Shown piece by piece: positions 10,789 through 22,161 of a stretch of 36,397 bases of DNA; positions within the stretch are counted from its first letter, which is position 1; each line of letters opens with the position of its first letter. The notes under the pieces were generated by a model. It was given only the letters and a program-made list of their open reading frames with translations, did not search any database and was not told where the DNA came from. The position numbers and the translations under genes were made by a program. The DNA comes from Heterostelium multicystogenum (lineage: Eukaryota; Evosea; Eumycetozoa; Acytosteliales; Acytosteliaceae), in the NCBI GenBank assembly GCA_003667245.1, contig RCNN01000440.1:1-36397 (forward strand), given 5' to 3'.

Positions 10789-12648
10789 TTATGATGCACG
10801 AATATTCTTATTTGGACTGTTGGCTTTGAGCCTCTTGATTACAATGATCACTGCAACAACAATGATTGCCAAACCAACAACAGTTGGCACAACAACGACT
10901 GGTATCAACCACTTCAATCTATCTTTTCTTTCTTGCTCTCTCTTTGCATGATATTCATCAACTATAATCGAATAAAATATTAGTGATCCAATTCTGTTGA
11001 TTAATAAAACATTTTTGTTCATCGTTAATCGATCAATTGATCGATCGATTGATTGATTACATACGATTGTATTTGAATGGTATTTCAGTTTCTTGATTAC
11101 CAACGATAATCTTCATTGGTACATAGTCTTCTGGTAAATTATCGACTGTCCACTCTGGAAGGTTACATTCAATCTCTGTGAAGTTGGTGTTTGGAACTAC
11201 CACTGCATCAATACATTCGAGAACATTGTTCAAGATGATTCGGATTGGAACATTCAAATTGGTTCCTTTGATTGTGATGTGACCTCCTTTCTCTGTGACA
11301 TCAGATACTGATGTGACTGTTGGCATCGTGTAGTTGAAGTAGATTGCTGGATCGTTTATCGGATTAGTGTAGTTATCGATGTTGACTTGAACAAGATGAT
11401 TACCACCAACACCAGCTGGCATCATACAAATAATCTTGTTTGGATCATTCAGATCATTGTGAGCATTAGTACACTCAACATTGTCAATCATAACCTTTGA
11501 TGTCAACTTGGTTCCATCTGGTTTTGTTAAACAAAAGAATCTACCACTTAATGTAACCAATCCACCTCGAGTATTCACTGATGTGATTGATTTAAGAATT
11601 GGAACTGATATCAAATGAATAATGTAAGTAAATATGATATTGATGGTTTAAAGAGTGTTATGATTGATACAAACCAATTGTAAATGTCTTTGGTTGACTC
11701 AAAGCATCCAATGCATTCAATGTCAGATTATGAACTCCACTTGTCATATTCAATGGAAGGTTGAGAGTTGCACTTGTTTGTGAGAAATTACTTGTTGAAA
11801 CTTGAATATCGATTCCATCAATACTTGCTTTCAACCAAGTTGAGTTTGGACAATATCCAACACCTGATATCATGAGATTCTCTGGTGTGATTTGAATATT
11901 TGAAATCGATGGTGCTACAATCATATATCATTAATATCAATTGAATCAAATATAATTATTCATACTTACGAATATAACTAAACTTAATAGAGTTAAGGGA
12001 TGTCTTTCTAACATCTATCCAAAAATCAAGATTTGCACCACAAAAAGAGTCATCAACATTGAGATACATCAAACTTCCATTCAATGATGTGATGTTTGTC
12101 ATTATTAAATTTTGAGAACCCGATTTAGTAGAGAAATAGGCACTTGGATTTGATCCGATTGGAGTCAAAAAACTACCTTTGATTGTCAATTGACCACCAG
12201 TTGTTGGAATTGAATTGGTGATTGATGAAATGATTGGTAAAGGCTTCCATCTTGTTGAATTATCAAATCTTCCATTGGTACTGTATAGGATTGGTTGAGT
12301 TTCATTTCCATCAGATGATGTCAATTCAACATATACATGTTTTTTTACCTGTTGGATTTTTAGGACCAAATGAATATTTGACAAGATTACCAGTATTATA
12401 GAAATCGATATTTGTCAGTGTATTATTGTCGAATTTTCCTTCTATCCAAGCATGTGTTTCATTGTAACTCCATCTGTCACTCTGTAAATCAAATACTATA
12501 AAGTTATAAATTCAAAATTCAAAATTAGAGAAAATTGTAGTAATAGAATTAATCAACAATGATTCCACTTACACTCTTCAGATGCAACAAAGTGTATGTT
12601 TATGATACAAATTGTCAATGAAATGAAAATGAATCTATTGATTTTCAT
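10789..12648 (-). CDS. IPT/TIG-domain type I membrane protein, copy C (about 517 aa, one frameshift)
   Basis: Same architecture as copy B. Exons: 12648-12573, 12495-11970, 11914-11675, 11604-11065, 10961-10789. Exon 2 is one base too long: a seven-base T run (A on the coding strand) at 12340-12346 shifts the frame just before YVELTSSDG. With six bases the frame is open throughout. Exon 2 resembles B (YFSTKSGSQNLIM), but exon 4 starts like A (VNTRGG, TKPDG), so the copy looks mosaic. The helix and tail match B (ending NKNIRAS). The run-length difference could be a sequencing error. Copy D has an extra base in the homologous run, which keeps a real shared disruption possible. Confidence 0.87.
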
Positions 12649-13969
12649 TTTGTAATTCCAAACATTAATATATCAACAATTAGAATCTATCTTTTTTTTT
12701 TTTTTTTTCTATTAATCTATTTTATATAGTTATTTGATTATGTTGAATTTAATTGAAGTATGATAATGAATATGAATGAATCTAAGTAACTCTTTTATTC
12801 AGTTTACTTTCTTTTGGAATTGTATATTTAATTTATTTTTTTGGATAAATTGTTTAATTAAGTTTTAGGTCCAATTATAACTGAATAAATATATTGTTGA
12901 ATAGAAAGCACAATGTTAATGCATTTAATTCATTTCGCACACAATATAGATGTTAGTTGGTCTGTGTTAGATCACTGTTCATTCAGATATAGATTTACAT
13001 TCCCATATATAATAATTCATATCACAATGCAATTGGCTTCATCATTTTATCAATTGATTGAAGAGTGAACAACACATTATTTGAAAAAAACTGCAAAGAA
13101 TATATAATTTTAACCCAAGAAACAAACCCCAACATTATAACAACAATCAAAAGGGATATATATTCTAAATTTAGAATAACTATAATATTAACAACGAAGT
13201 CAACTGCACCTCCACCATTGATCACAATATTGAATTATAGTGTTGACTATAATATGTGGGTTGATTGTATTTTTTAAAAGTGGTAATTAAGAAATTAGGA
13301 AAATAGAATATAAATTGTTCATAATTCAACACATTCACACTCACCACAATATTTAAAATATATTGACATTGTTACCTTCACACTTGACTCTGAATAATCA
13401 AAATATTGGGTGTTGTTGATGTTGATTGTTACAGTCAATCCAAAATAGTAAAGTTAATTATAAAGCATCAACATCAGATTTTGATTGTATTGTATGTGTG
13501 AATGAATGTAGAATATTATCATTAGATCTCTATTTTATATCAATGAAGCACCACATTCAACCAATCTCATTTCTTTTACATCTTTAATAATAATAATGTT
13601 CATCATATCCACACTCCCTCACTCTCGCTCACACACTTATGATAATTGTGTTAATTGATATAAATGGTAACTTTCTAAGTAACTGTCAACATTGAATGAT
13701 AATCTTCATCATTATTATTATAATTGTGTTTACTTACCTCTATTAATTTGGTGGTTTGTTGTTACTAGTTCAGAGAGTGATTGGTCATTTTATTTGTTCA
13801 TCTTCAATCGTTAAATAATATTAAAAGTAAAGGATCCTATCGTACAATGCTACATAAGGGATGTACCAAATAGAATGATATCATGTATATGTAGTTTTAG
13901 ATTGATGAATTATAATATATATATTTAATAAATATTGATATCACATATATGGTTCTCTTTATGGTTTTA
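12649..13969. other. Upstream region of TIG gene C
   Basis: Repeat of the upstream spacer. A 17-base T tract at 12692-12708 replaces part of the sequence seen upstream of A and B. A small deletion removes the segment that in A and B lies between CATTCCCATATTC and TAATTCATATCAC. No gene is supported. Confidence 0.5.
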
Positions 13970-14614
13970 TTATTGATGATACAATGAATGAGTCAATGGT
14001 TTCGTATATATCAAATCCTTCCCAACTTTAGGTGGAAGGTAACTAAATGGTCTGATCCAGTCTTGATTTCCTAGGTTAAACAAATCTTTATAACCATACT
14101 CAATTGTTATTAGATAAATATTCTTCTTTATTCTTGTATTATGTATTCATTGATTTGACTTGGACGAGGTACATTCACAATAATATAGAGAAGTAAAACT
14201 TACAAAAATGAGGTTGATAACCAGTGTTGGCCACCAAACTAAACATGTACAATTATATGAGGCACAAAGTGTGAAGGAGTTTAGATAGTAAGTTACTTGA
14301 TCCAGTATTTAACCAAGTGTTCTAAAAAGATCTTCTCACTGTAACAGTAATCGATCTAGCAATGACAGACAGTCTACCAATAATTTAGAAGATATATATC
14401 TAATTCTGTGGTCATATCGACCAAGTATAGGTCTGTGTGACAGACATCATGAACATTCTTCAAAATGATTTACTATTATTATGTTAGTTCAAACATTCTA
14501 ATCATAATTACTATTTATCAAACACATAAAACATAAGAATATAATAATAATTACAGTAAGTTGCTATAAAAGAAACACAACTCGCAACCTCCTTTCTCGG
14601 AGTATTTGTTTCAT
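13970..14614 (-). pseudogene. Second gene of the repeat unit, C-D spacer copy
   Basis: The same unrecognised gene as at 5563-6211 and closest to that copy. ATG at 14614 begins the MKQILRERR segment. The micro-exon candidate reads LVANTGYQPHF, and the final segment reads IEYGYKDLFNLGNQDWIRPF and ends THSLYHQ-stop at 13970. In the middle segment AAGAATACTGG has lost two bases relative to the other copies (AAATACTGG), which shifts the frame. I cannot assign a function. Confidence 0.48.
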
Positions 14615-15019
14615 TGCAATTAGGACTGTTTAATAAGTAAGGAACTTCTACATAATCAAGGAATTAATTGTAAAACCATTAAATAAGATTATCAGTACTT
14701 ATAATATAGTATATAATATATTAAACACTCCATTTTTTAATTTTGCAAGGAAAGGGTAAATAATTTGATTATATTTATTTTGATTTACTAAATAATAATT
14801 TAAAATACATTAATTAATTAAGATAAAATAAAACACCCCAACTCACCACACTTGATTAAACATTCACCTAAAAAGTACCTTCCTATGCACATGACTTTTT
14901 ATATGTTAATTATTAACAATAAATATGATATAATATTTTATTAATCATCTAATCATATGTATATATATATAATATAGTATATCGATAAACACTATTATAA
15001 AGTATGATCATTATTTCTG
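14615..15019. other. Spacer 3' of TIG gene D
   Basis: Nearly the same as the 6212-6610 spacer, including the ATTAATTAATTAAGATAAAAT stretch. AT-rich 3' flank of gene D with no gene visible. Confidence 0.45.
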
Positions 15020-16876
15020 TTATGATGCATGAATATTCTTATTTGGACTGTTGGCTTTGAGCCTCTTGATTACAATGATCACTGCAACAACAATGATTGT
15101 CAAACCAACAACAGTTGGCACAACAACGGCTGGTATCAACCACTTCAATCTATCTTTTCTTTCTTGTTCTCTCTTTGCATGATATCATCAACTATAATCG
15201 AATAAAATATTAGTATTCAAACTCTGTTGATTAATATATCATATTTGTTCATTATTGATTGATTGATTGATTACATACGATTGTATTTGAATGGTATTTC
15301 AGTCTCTTGATTACCAACGATAATCTTCATTGGCACATAGTCTTCTGGTAGATTATCGAATGTCCACTCTGGAAGGTTACATTCAATCTCTGTGAAGTTG
15401 GTGTTTGGAACTACCTCTGCATCAATACATTCGAGAACATTGTTCAAGATGATTTTGATTGGAACATTCAAATTGGTTCCTTTGATTGTGATGTGACCTC
15501 CTTTCTCTGTGACATCAGATACTGATGTGACTGTTGGCATCGTGTAGTTGAAGTAGATTTCTGGATCGTTTATCGGATTAGTGTAGTTATCGATGTTGAC
15601 TTGAACAAGATGATTACCACCAACACCAGCTGGCATCATGCAAACAATCTTGTTTGGATCATTCAGATCATTGTGAGCATTAGTACACTCAACATTGTCA
15701 ATCATAATCTTAGATGTCAACTTGGTTCCATCTTGTTTTGTTAAACAAAAGAATCTACCACTTAATGTGACCAATCCACCTTGAATATTCACTGATGTGA
15801 TTGATTTAAGAATTGGAACTGATATCAAATGAATAATGTAAGTAAATATGATATTGATGGTTTAAAGAGTGTTATTGTTATGATACAAACCAATTGTAAA
15901 TATCTTTGGTTGACTCAAAGAATCCAATGCATTCAATGTCAGATTATGAACTCCACTTGTCATATTCAATGGAAGGTTAAGAGTTGCACTTGTTTGTGAG
16001 AAATTGCTTGTTGAAACTTGAATATCGATTCCATCAATACTTGCTTTCAACCAAGTTGAGTTTGGACAATATCCAACACCTGATATCATGAGATTCTCTG
16101 GTGTGATTTGAATATTTGAAATCGATGGTGCTATAATCATAAATCATTAATATCAATTGAATCAAATCTAACTATTCTTACTTACGAAGATAACTAAAGT
16201 TATTTATATCATTTGAAACTAACATTCTAATTTGGATAGTAAAATCAAGATTTCCACCACAAAAGGAATCATCAACATTGATGTACATCAGAGTTCCATT
16301 CAATGATGTTATGTTGGTTATTTCTTTGGACATTATTAAATTTTTGAGAACCAGATTTCGTATTGAAAAATGTATGCGGATCAGGTGTGATTGGAGTCAA
16401 AAACCTTCCTTTGATTGTCAATTGACCACCAGTTGTTGGAATTGAATTGGTGAATGATGAAATGACAGGTGAAGGTTTCCATCTTGTTGAATTATCAAAT
16501 CTTCCATTGGTACTGTAAAGGATTGGTCTAATTTCATTTCCATCAGATGATGTCAATTCAACAAATACATTTTTTTTGATAAAATGTTACTGGACCAAAT
16601 GAAAATTTGACAGAATCACCAGTATTATAGAAATCGATACTTGTCAATGGATTATTGTCGAAATATCCTTTTATCCAAGCATGTGTTTCATTGTTACTCC
16701 AGAATGGGTTTGGAAAATTAAATACTTTAAAGTATTGAATTCAAAATTGATTATTAGATCAAATGGTATCATATAATTAATCAACAATGATTACACTTAC
16801 ATTCTTCAGATGCAACAAAGTGTATGTTTATGATACAAATTGTCAATGAAATGAAAATGAATCTATTGATTTTCAT
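15020..16876 (-). CDS. IPT/TIG-domain type I membrane protein, copy D (about 521 aa if restored; three frameshifts)
   Basis: Exons: 16876-16801, 16724-16186, 16130-15891, 15818-15279, 15191-15020. Lengths against copy B show two extra bases in exon 2 and one missing in exon 5. The extra bases are in the T runs 16570-16577 and 16341-16345; the missing A is near 15183. As read, translation stops shortly after FFNTKSGSQ and the transmembrane helix is out of frame. The exon 2 acceptor is TTTAAAG rather than TTTATAG. N-terminal residues differ most from the other copies (LFNFPNPFWSNNETHAWIKG). DAEVV and WTFDN in exon 4 are shared only with copy F. Either a pseudogene or an error-affected intact gene; the homopolymer context favours error for two of the three. 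Confidence 0.75.
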
Positions 16877-17706
16877 TTTATTTCCAAACAAAGAATAATT
16901 AATATATTAACAATTAGAAACTAACTTTTATATATTATATATGTATGATGAATGTATGAGTAATTTGATTTTGAAGTTAATTTGTTTTTAAAAAGTTATT
17001 TGATTATTATTATGTTGAATTTAATTCAAGTACGATAATGAATATGAGTGAGTAAGAGTTATTAACTCTTTTATTCAGTTTGCTTTCTTTTGAAATTAAT
17101 TATTTAATTTATTCTATTTAATAAATTGTTTAATTAAGTCTTAGGTCCAATTATAACTGAATAAATATATTTTTGATTAGCAAGCACAATGATTAAACAC
17201 ATTTAATTCATTTCGCACACAATATAGATGTTAGTTGGTCTGTGTTAGATCACTGTTCATTCAGATATAGATTTACATTCCCATATTCACTCCACAAAAC
17301 AAGTTACCATTCATTTACCACACAATATATTGAGTTGTGATTGAAATTGTGTTGACTGTAATATGTGTGTTGATTGTATTTTTAAAAGTGGTAATAAAGA
17401 AATAAGGAATATAGAATATTTATTTTGTTCATAATTCAACACACATTCACACTCACCACAATATTTAAAATATTGGGTGTTGTTATTAGTTCAAATAGTG
17501 ATGGTAAATTTATTTGTTCATCTACATTTAATATTATTTAATGATTGAAGATGAAAGTAAAGGATCCTATCGTACAATTCTACATAAGGGATGTATCAAA
17601 TAGAATGATATGATTTATCTGTAGTTTAGATTGATGATTTATAATATATATATATTAAATAAATATTGATACAACTGTTATCTTCTCTTTGTTTTATATG
17701 GTTTTA
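16877..17706. other. Shortened and rearranged upstream region of TIG gene D
   Basis: Same family of spacer as upstream of A to C but about 0.5 kb shorter. Sequence after CAAGTTACCATTCAT jumps to ACCACACAATATATTGAG. The stretch around the inverted repeat and the CACTCTCGCTCACACAC segment is missing. It shares ATTGAGTTGTGATTGAAATT with the region upstream of copy F and not with A to C. It includes the 34-bp micro-inversion at 17521-17554. Confidence 0.5.
17521..17554. other. 34-bp micro-inversion in the D upstream spacer
   Basis: This segment is the exact reverse complement of 19726-19759 in the region upstream of copy F. The flanks on both sides are in the same orientation there (TTTATTTGTT before, GGATCCTATCG after). 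The A to C spacers agree with the F orientation in this block (TCAATCATTAAATAATATT-type sequence), so the D spacer is the inverted one. The TCATCT and AGATGA ends form short inverted repeats that could have promoted the flip. Confidence 0.8.
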
Positions 17707-18140
17707 TTAATGATGATACAATGAATGAGTCAATGTCTTCTTTTCAAATCCTTACCAACATTAGGTGGAAAGTAACTAAATGGTCTGATCCAGTCTTGAT
17801 TTCCTAGGTTAAACAAATCTTTATAGATAACTATTCTTCCTTATTCTTGCATTATATATTCATTGATTTAACTTGGAGAGGTACAATTCACAATAATATA
17901 GAGAAGTAAAACTTACAAAAATGAGGTTGATCAGCAGTGTTTACCACCAAACTACAACATGTACAATTATATGAGGCACAAAGTGTGAAGGAGTTTAGAT
18001 AGTAACTTACTTGATCCAGTATTCTTAACCACAGGTGCGCTAAATTTCTTCTTGTTGATAATCGATCGAGCAGTGACAGACTATAGTATACATAAAGTTA
18101 AAAATCTAATTAAGTGGTCTTACCGTTGCATAATACGATC
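17707..18140 (-). pseudogene. Second gene of the repeat unit, D-E spacer copy (decayed)
   Basis: Truncated relative of 5563-6211. The final segment reads YKDLFNLGNQDWIRPFSYFP, but the ITIEYG codons before it are deleted and the end is changed to KRRH-stop. The middle segment gives the clearest open frame of any copy, LLDRLSTRRNLAHLWLRILD, ending at a GTAAGT donor. The MKQILRERR start segment is absent. The gene cannot be complete here. Confidence 0.45.
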
Positions 18141-18383
18141 ATTAATCTCTGGTTATAAAGGTCCATTCAAAGAAGTGTGGAATAAAATAAAACACCCCCA
18201 CTTACCATACAAGCCCACTTGATTAAACATTCACCTAAAAAGGACCTTCCTATGCAAATGACTTTTTATATTTTGATTATTAACAATAAATATGATATAA
18301 TATTTTATTAATCATCTAATCATATGTATATATACAATATAATATATCGATAAACACTATTATAAAGTATGATCATATTTCTG

Positions 18384-18753
18384 TTATGATGTACGAATAT
18401 TCTTATTTGGACTGTTGGCTTTGAGCCTCTTGATTACAATGATCACTGCAACAATGATTGTCAAACCAACAACAGTTGGCACAACAACGGCTGGAATCAA
18501 CCACTTCAATCTATCTTTTCTTTCTTGTTCTCTCTTTGCATGATATTCATCAACTATAATCGAATACAATATTAGTGATCCAATTCTGTTGATTAATAAA
18601 ACAATTTTGTTCATCGTTATTCGATCAATTGATCGATCGATTGATTGATTACATACGATTGTATTTGAATGGTATTTCAGTTTCTTGATTACCAACGATA
18701 ATCTTCATTGGCACATAGTCTTCTGGTAGATTATCGACTGTCCACTCTGGAAG
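18384..18753 (-). pseudogene. Truncated TIG gene copy E (3' end only)
   Basis: Only the last exon (18553-18384) and the 3' 97 bases of exon 4 (18753-18657) remain, separated by the usual phase-1 intron. The retained part is in frame: WTVDNLPEDYVPMKIIVG, then the helix (GLTIIVAVIIVI, one Val shorter than B) and tail ending NKNIRTS. Homology stops abruptly after the codons for PEW; the other copies continue upstream into ECNLP, while here unrelated sequence begins (TCTAGCCATG). There is no signal peptide, promoter or ectodomain, so it is a remnant of the rearrangement that produced inverted copy F. Confidence 0.85.
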
Positions 18754-18984
18754 TCTAGCCATGTTTTTATATATATGTTTCTAATATTTGTAAACAAGTC
18801 TTAAAAAATCTTTTATTTTACTTAAAATCAATGTAGATAGGTCATCTATTTCCATAAACTTTAAATCAATGATAATGATCTTACATCTTAAATATTTAAA
18901 TCAACAACTCAACAAGATAAAGAAAGATATTAAAATCTACTTTATTGTTTCGAAATAGACCGAAATGATGAGAGTGGGTCTATC
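18754..18984. other. Unique spacer at the inversion junction
   Basis: About 230 bp of AT-rich DNA with no match elsewhere in the window. On its left is the broken exon 4 of copy E. On its right is the reverse-complemented spacer of a TIG unit, starting near GACCTATACTTGGTC. It is the centre of the inverted repeat formed by the E side and the F side. No gene or mobile-element ends are visible. Confidence 0.6.
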
Positions 18985-19437
18985 ACCGACCTATACTTGG
19001 TCGATATGACCACAGAATTAGATATTTAACCTAAAAACTATAGGTAGACTATCTGTCACTGCTCGATCGATAACTGTTACAGTGAGAAGAACTTTTTTAG
19101 AACACGTGTGGTTAAGAATACTGGATCAAATAACTTACTATCTAAACTCCTTCACACTTTGTGCCTCATTTAACTGTACATATTGTAGTTTGGTGGTAAA
19201 CACTGGCGATCAACATCATTTTTGTAAGTTTTACTTCTCTATATTATTGTGAATTGTACCTCTCCAAGTTAAATCAATGAATATATAATGCAAGAATAAA
19301 GAAGAATAGTTATCTATACAGATTTGTTTAACCTAGGAAATCAATAATGGATCAGACCATTTAGTTACCTTCTACCTAATGTTGGTGAGGATTTGAAATA
19401 TACGAAACCATTGACTCATTCATTGTATCATCATTAA
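18985..19437 (+). pseudogene. Second gene of the repeat unit, inverted copy upstream of F (decayed)
   Basis: Reverse-oriented relative of 5563-6211. It shows TDLYLVDMTTELDI near 18990-19035 followed by a stop, then RRTFLEHVWLRILDQ, a micro-exon candidate LVVNTGDQHHF, and a final segment DLFNLGNQ-stop-WIRPFSYLLP ending THSLYHH-stop at 19437. The donor after LRILDQ is lost (AATAAC instead of AGTAAG). It shares the GTTATCTATA deletion with the D-E copy, which supports a common origin with that unit. Confidence 0.45.
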
Positions 19438-20327
19438 TAAAACCATACAAAACAAAGAAAACATAAAAAACAAAAAAAAAAACATAAATTTCTGCCCTTT
19501 GACCAGTTTATATGGAGTTGACATCCCGTGAATTTCAATATTTATTTAATATAATATATTATAAATCATCAATCTAAAACTACAGATAAATCATATGATT
19601 CTATTTGGTACATCCCTTATAGAATATTTATTTTGTTCATAATTCAACACACATTCACACTCACCACAATATTTAAAATATTGGGTGTTGTTATTAGTTC
19701 AAATAGTGATGGTAAATTTATTTGTTCATCTTCAATCATTAAATAATATTAAATGTAGAGGATCCTATCGTACAATGCTACATATTCCTTATTTCTTTAT
19801 TACCACTTTTAAAAATACAAGCAACACACATATTACAGTCAACACCAATTTCAATCACAACTCAATATTTGGGTGATAAAAGGTGGTGGTGCTGTTGACT
19901 TCATATGAGTTATTTAATATTGATGAATGGTAACTTGTTTTGTGGAGTGAATATGGAAATGTAAATCTTATCTGAATGAACAGTGATCTAACACAGACAA
20001 ACTAACATCTATATTGTGTGCGAAATGAATTAAATGCATTAACATTGTGCTTTCTATTCAATAATATATTTATTCAGTTAAAATTGGACCTAAAACTTAA
20101 TTAAACAATTTATTTAAATTAAATAATTAATTCCAAAAGAAAGTAAATTGAATAAAAGTTCTACTCATTCATATTCACTCTCATACTTCAATTAAATTGA
20201 ACATAATCAAAAAACTTTTTAAGATAATCAACTTCAAAATAATATTTATAGATTAATAAATATATAAAAAAGATAACAAATATAGATAGATTCTGAATAT
20301 TGATATTCTCTTTGTCTTGAATTAAAA
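19438..20327. other. Upstream region of inverted TIG gene F, with an internal inverted block
   Basis: Reverse complement of the usual upstream spacer, except for the block at about 19620-19787, which keeps the A-D orientation. An A-rich run near 19455-19485 and a short unique segment follow the end of the second-gene copy. Sequence next to gene F (19790-20327) is shared with the D spacer, including the complement of ATTGAGTTGTGATTGAAATT. No gene is supported. Confidence 0.55.
19620..19787. other. About 168-bp inverted block inside the F upstream region
   Basis: The flanks (CATCCCTTAT on the left, ATTCCTTATTTC on the right) are reverse-complemented relative to the A-D spacers. The block between them, from AGAATATTTATTTTG to ACAATGCTACAT, runs in the same direction as in A-D. 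The block was therefore flipped a second time within the inverted unit. An AT dinucleotide is shared at both breakpoints, and imperfect ATAAGG repeats flank them. Confidence 0.75.
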
Positions 20328-22161
20328 ATGAAAATCAATAGATTCATTTTCATTTCATTGACAATTTATATCATAAAACATACACTTTGTTGCATCTGAA
20401 GAATGTAAGTGGAATCATTGTTGATTAATAATATTACGACAATTTGAACTAATTTCAAATTTTATTATTAATAGTATTTGGAATATGGAATACATTCTGG
20501 AGTTACAATGAAACACATGCTTGGATAGAAGGATATTTCGACAAAAACCCACTGACAAGTATTGATTTCTATAATAATGGTAGTTCTGTCAAATACTCAT
20601 TAAGTGATTCAACACGTAATTTTAAATATATATTTGTTGAATTGACATCATCTGATGCAAATGAAACTCGACCAATCCTTTACAGTACCAATGGAAGATT
20701 TGATAATTCAACAACATGGAGACCTTTTCCTATAATTTCATCAATCATCAATTCAATTCCAACAACTGGTGGTCAATTGACAATCAAAGGAAATTTTTTG
20801 ACTCCAATCGGATCACATCCAAGTGCATTCCTCAAAAAAAAATCTCTATTACTCACTAAAGAAATGACCAACATCATATCATTGAATTCAAGTATGATGT
20901 ATCTCAATGTTGCTGACTCTTTTTGTGGTGCAAATCTTGAGTTTTATATCAAGATTAATACCCAACAATCGATAAACTCTATTAACTTTAGTTATCTTCG
21001 TAAGTAAGAATTAGTAGATTTGATTCAATTGATATTAATGATTTATAATTATAGCACCATCGATTTCAAATATTCAAATCACACCAGAGAATCTCATGAT
21101 ATCAGGTGTTGGATATTGTCCAAACTCAACTTGGTTGAAAGCAAGTATTGATGGAATCGATATTCAAGTTTCAACAAGTAATTTCTCACAAACAAGTGCA
21201 ACTCTCAACCTTCCATTGAATATGACAAGTGGAGTTCATAATCTGACATTGAATGCATTGGATTCTTTGAGTCAACCAAAGATATTTACAATTGGTTTGT
21301 ATCAATCATAACACTCTTTAAACCATCAATATCATATTTACTTACATTATTCATTTGATTTCAGTTCCAATTCTTAAATCAATCACATCAGTGAATATTC
21401 AAGGTGGATTGGTCACATTAAGTGGTAGATTCTTTTGTTTAACAAAAACAAGATGGAACCAAATTGACATCAAAGGTTATGATTGATAATGTTGAGTGTA
21501 CTAATGCTCACAATGATTTGAATGATCCAAACAAGATTATTTGCATGATGCCAGCTGGTGTTGGTGGTAATCATCTTGTAAGAGTCAACATCGATAACTA
21601 CACTAATCCGATAAACGATCCAGAAATCTACTTCAACTACACGATGCCAACAGTCACATCAGTATCTGATGTCACAGAGAAAGGAGGTCACATCACAATC
21701 AAAGGAACCAATTTGAATGTTCCAATCAAAATCATCTTGAACAATGTTCTCGAATGTATTGATGCAGAGGTAGTTCCAAACACCAACTTCACAGAGATTG
21801 AATGTAACCTTCCAGAGTGGACATTCGATAATCTACCAGAAGACTATGTGCCAATGAAGATTATCGTTGGTAATCAAGAAACTGAAATACCATTCAAATA
21901 CAATCGTATGTAATCAATCAATCAATAATGAACAAATATGATATATTAATCAACAGAGTTTGATTAACAATATTTTATTCTATTATAGTTGATGAATATC
22001 ATGCAAAGAGAGAACAAGAAAGAAAAGATAGATTGAAGTGGTTGATTCCAGCCGTTGTTGTGCCAACTGTTGTTGGTTTGGCAATCATTGTTGTTGCAGT
22101 GATCATTGTAATCAAGAGGCTCAAAGCCAACAGTCCAAATAAGAATATTCGTACATCATAA
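20328..22161 (+). CDS. IPT/TIG-domain type I membrane protein, inverted copy F (about 517 aa, two frameshifts)
   Basis: Exons: 20328-20404, 20475-20999, 21055-21294, 21365-21905, 21989-22161, with the same intron positions and phases as copy B. Exons 1 and 4 are each one base too long, owing to extra A in the runs 20375-20378 (inside the signal peptide) and 21444-21448 (before QDGTKL). With normal runs the frame is open to the tail ending NKNIRTS. Exon 2 resembles A (AFLKKKSLLLTKE), while exon 4 resembles D (DAEVV, WTFDN). It is the only array gene on the plus strand and reads away from the others. Both indels are in A runs, so error is likely. Confidence 0.85.

Noticed and set aside
13022..13277. 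Overlapping reading frames on both strands in the C upstream spacer, related to 8976-9191
   Set aside because: Open in the C copy on the minus strand but interrupted in A and B; low-complexity AT-rich DNA. No support as a gene.
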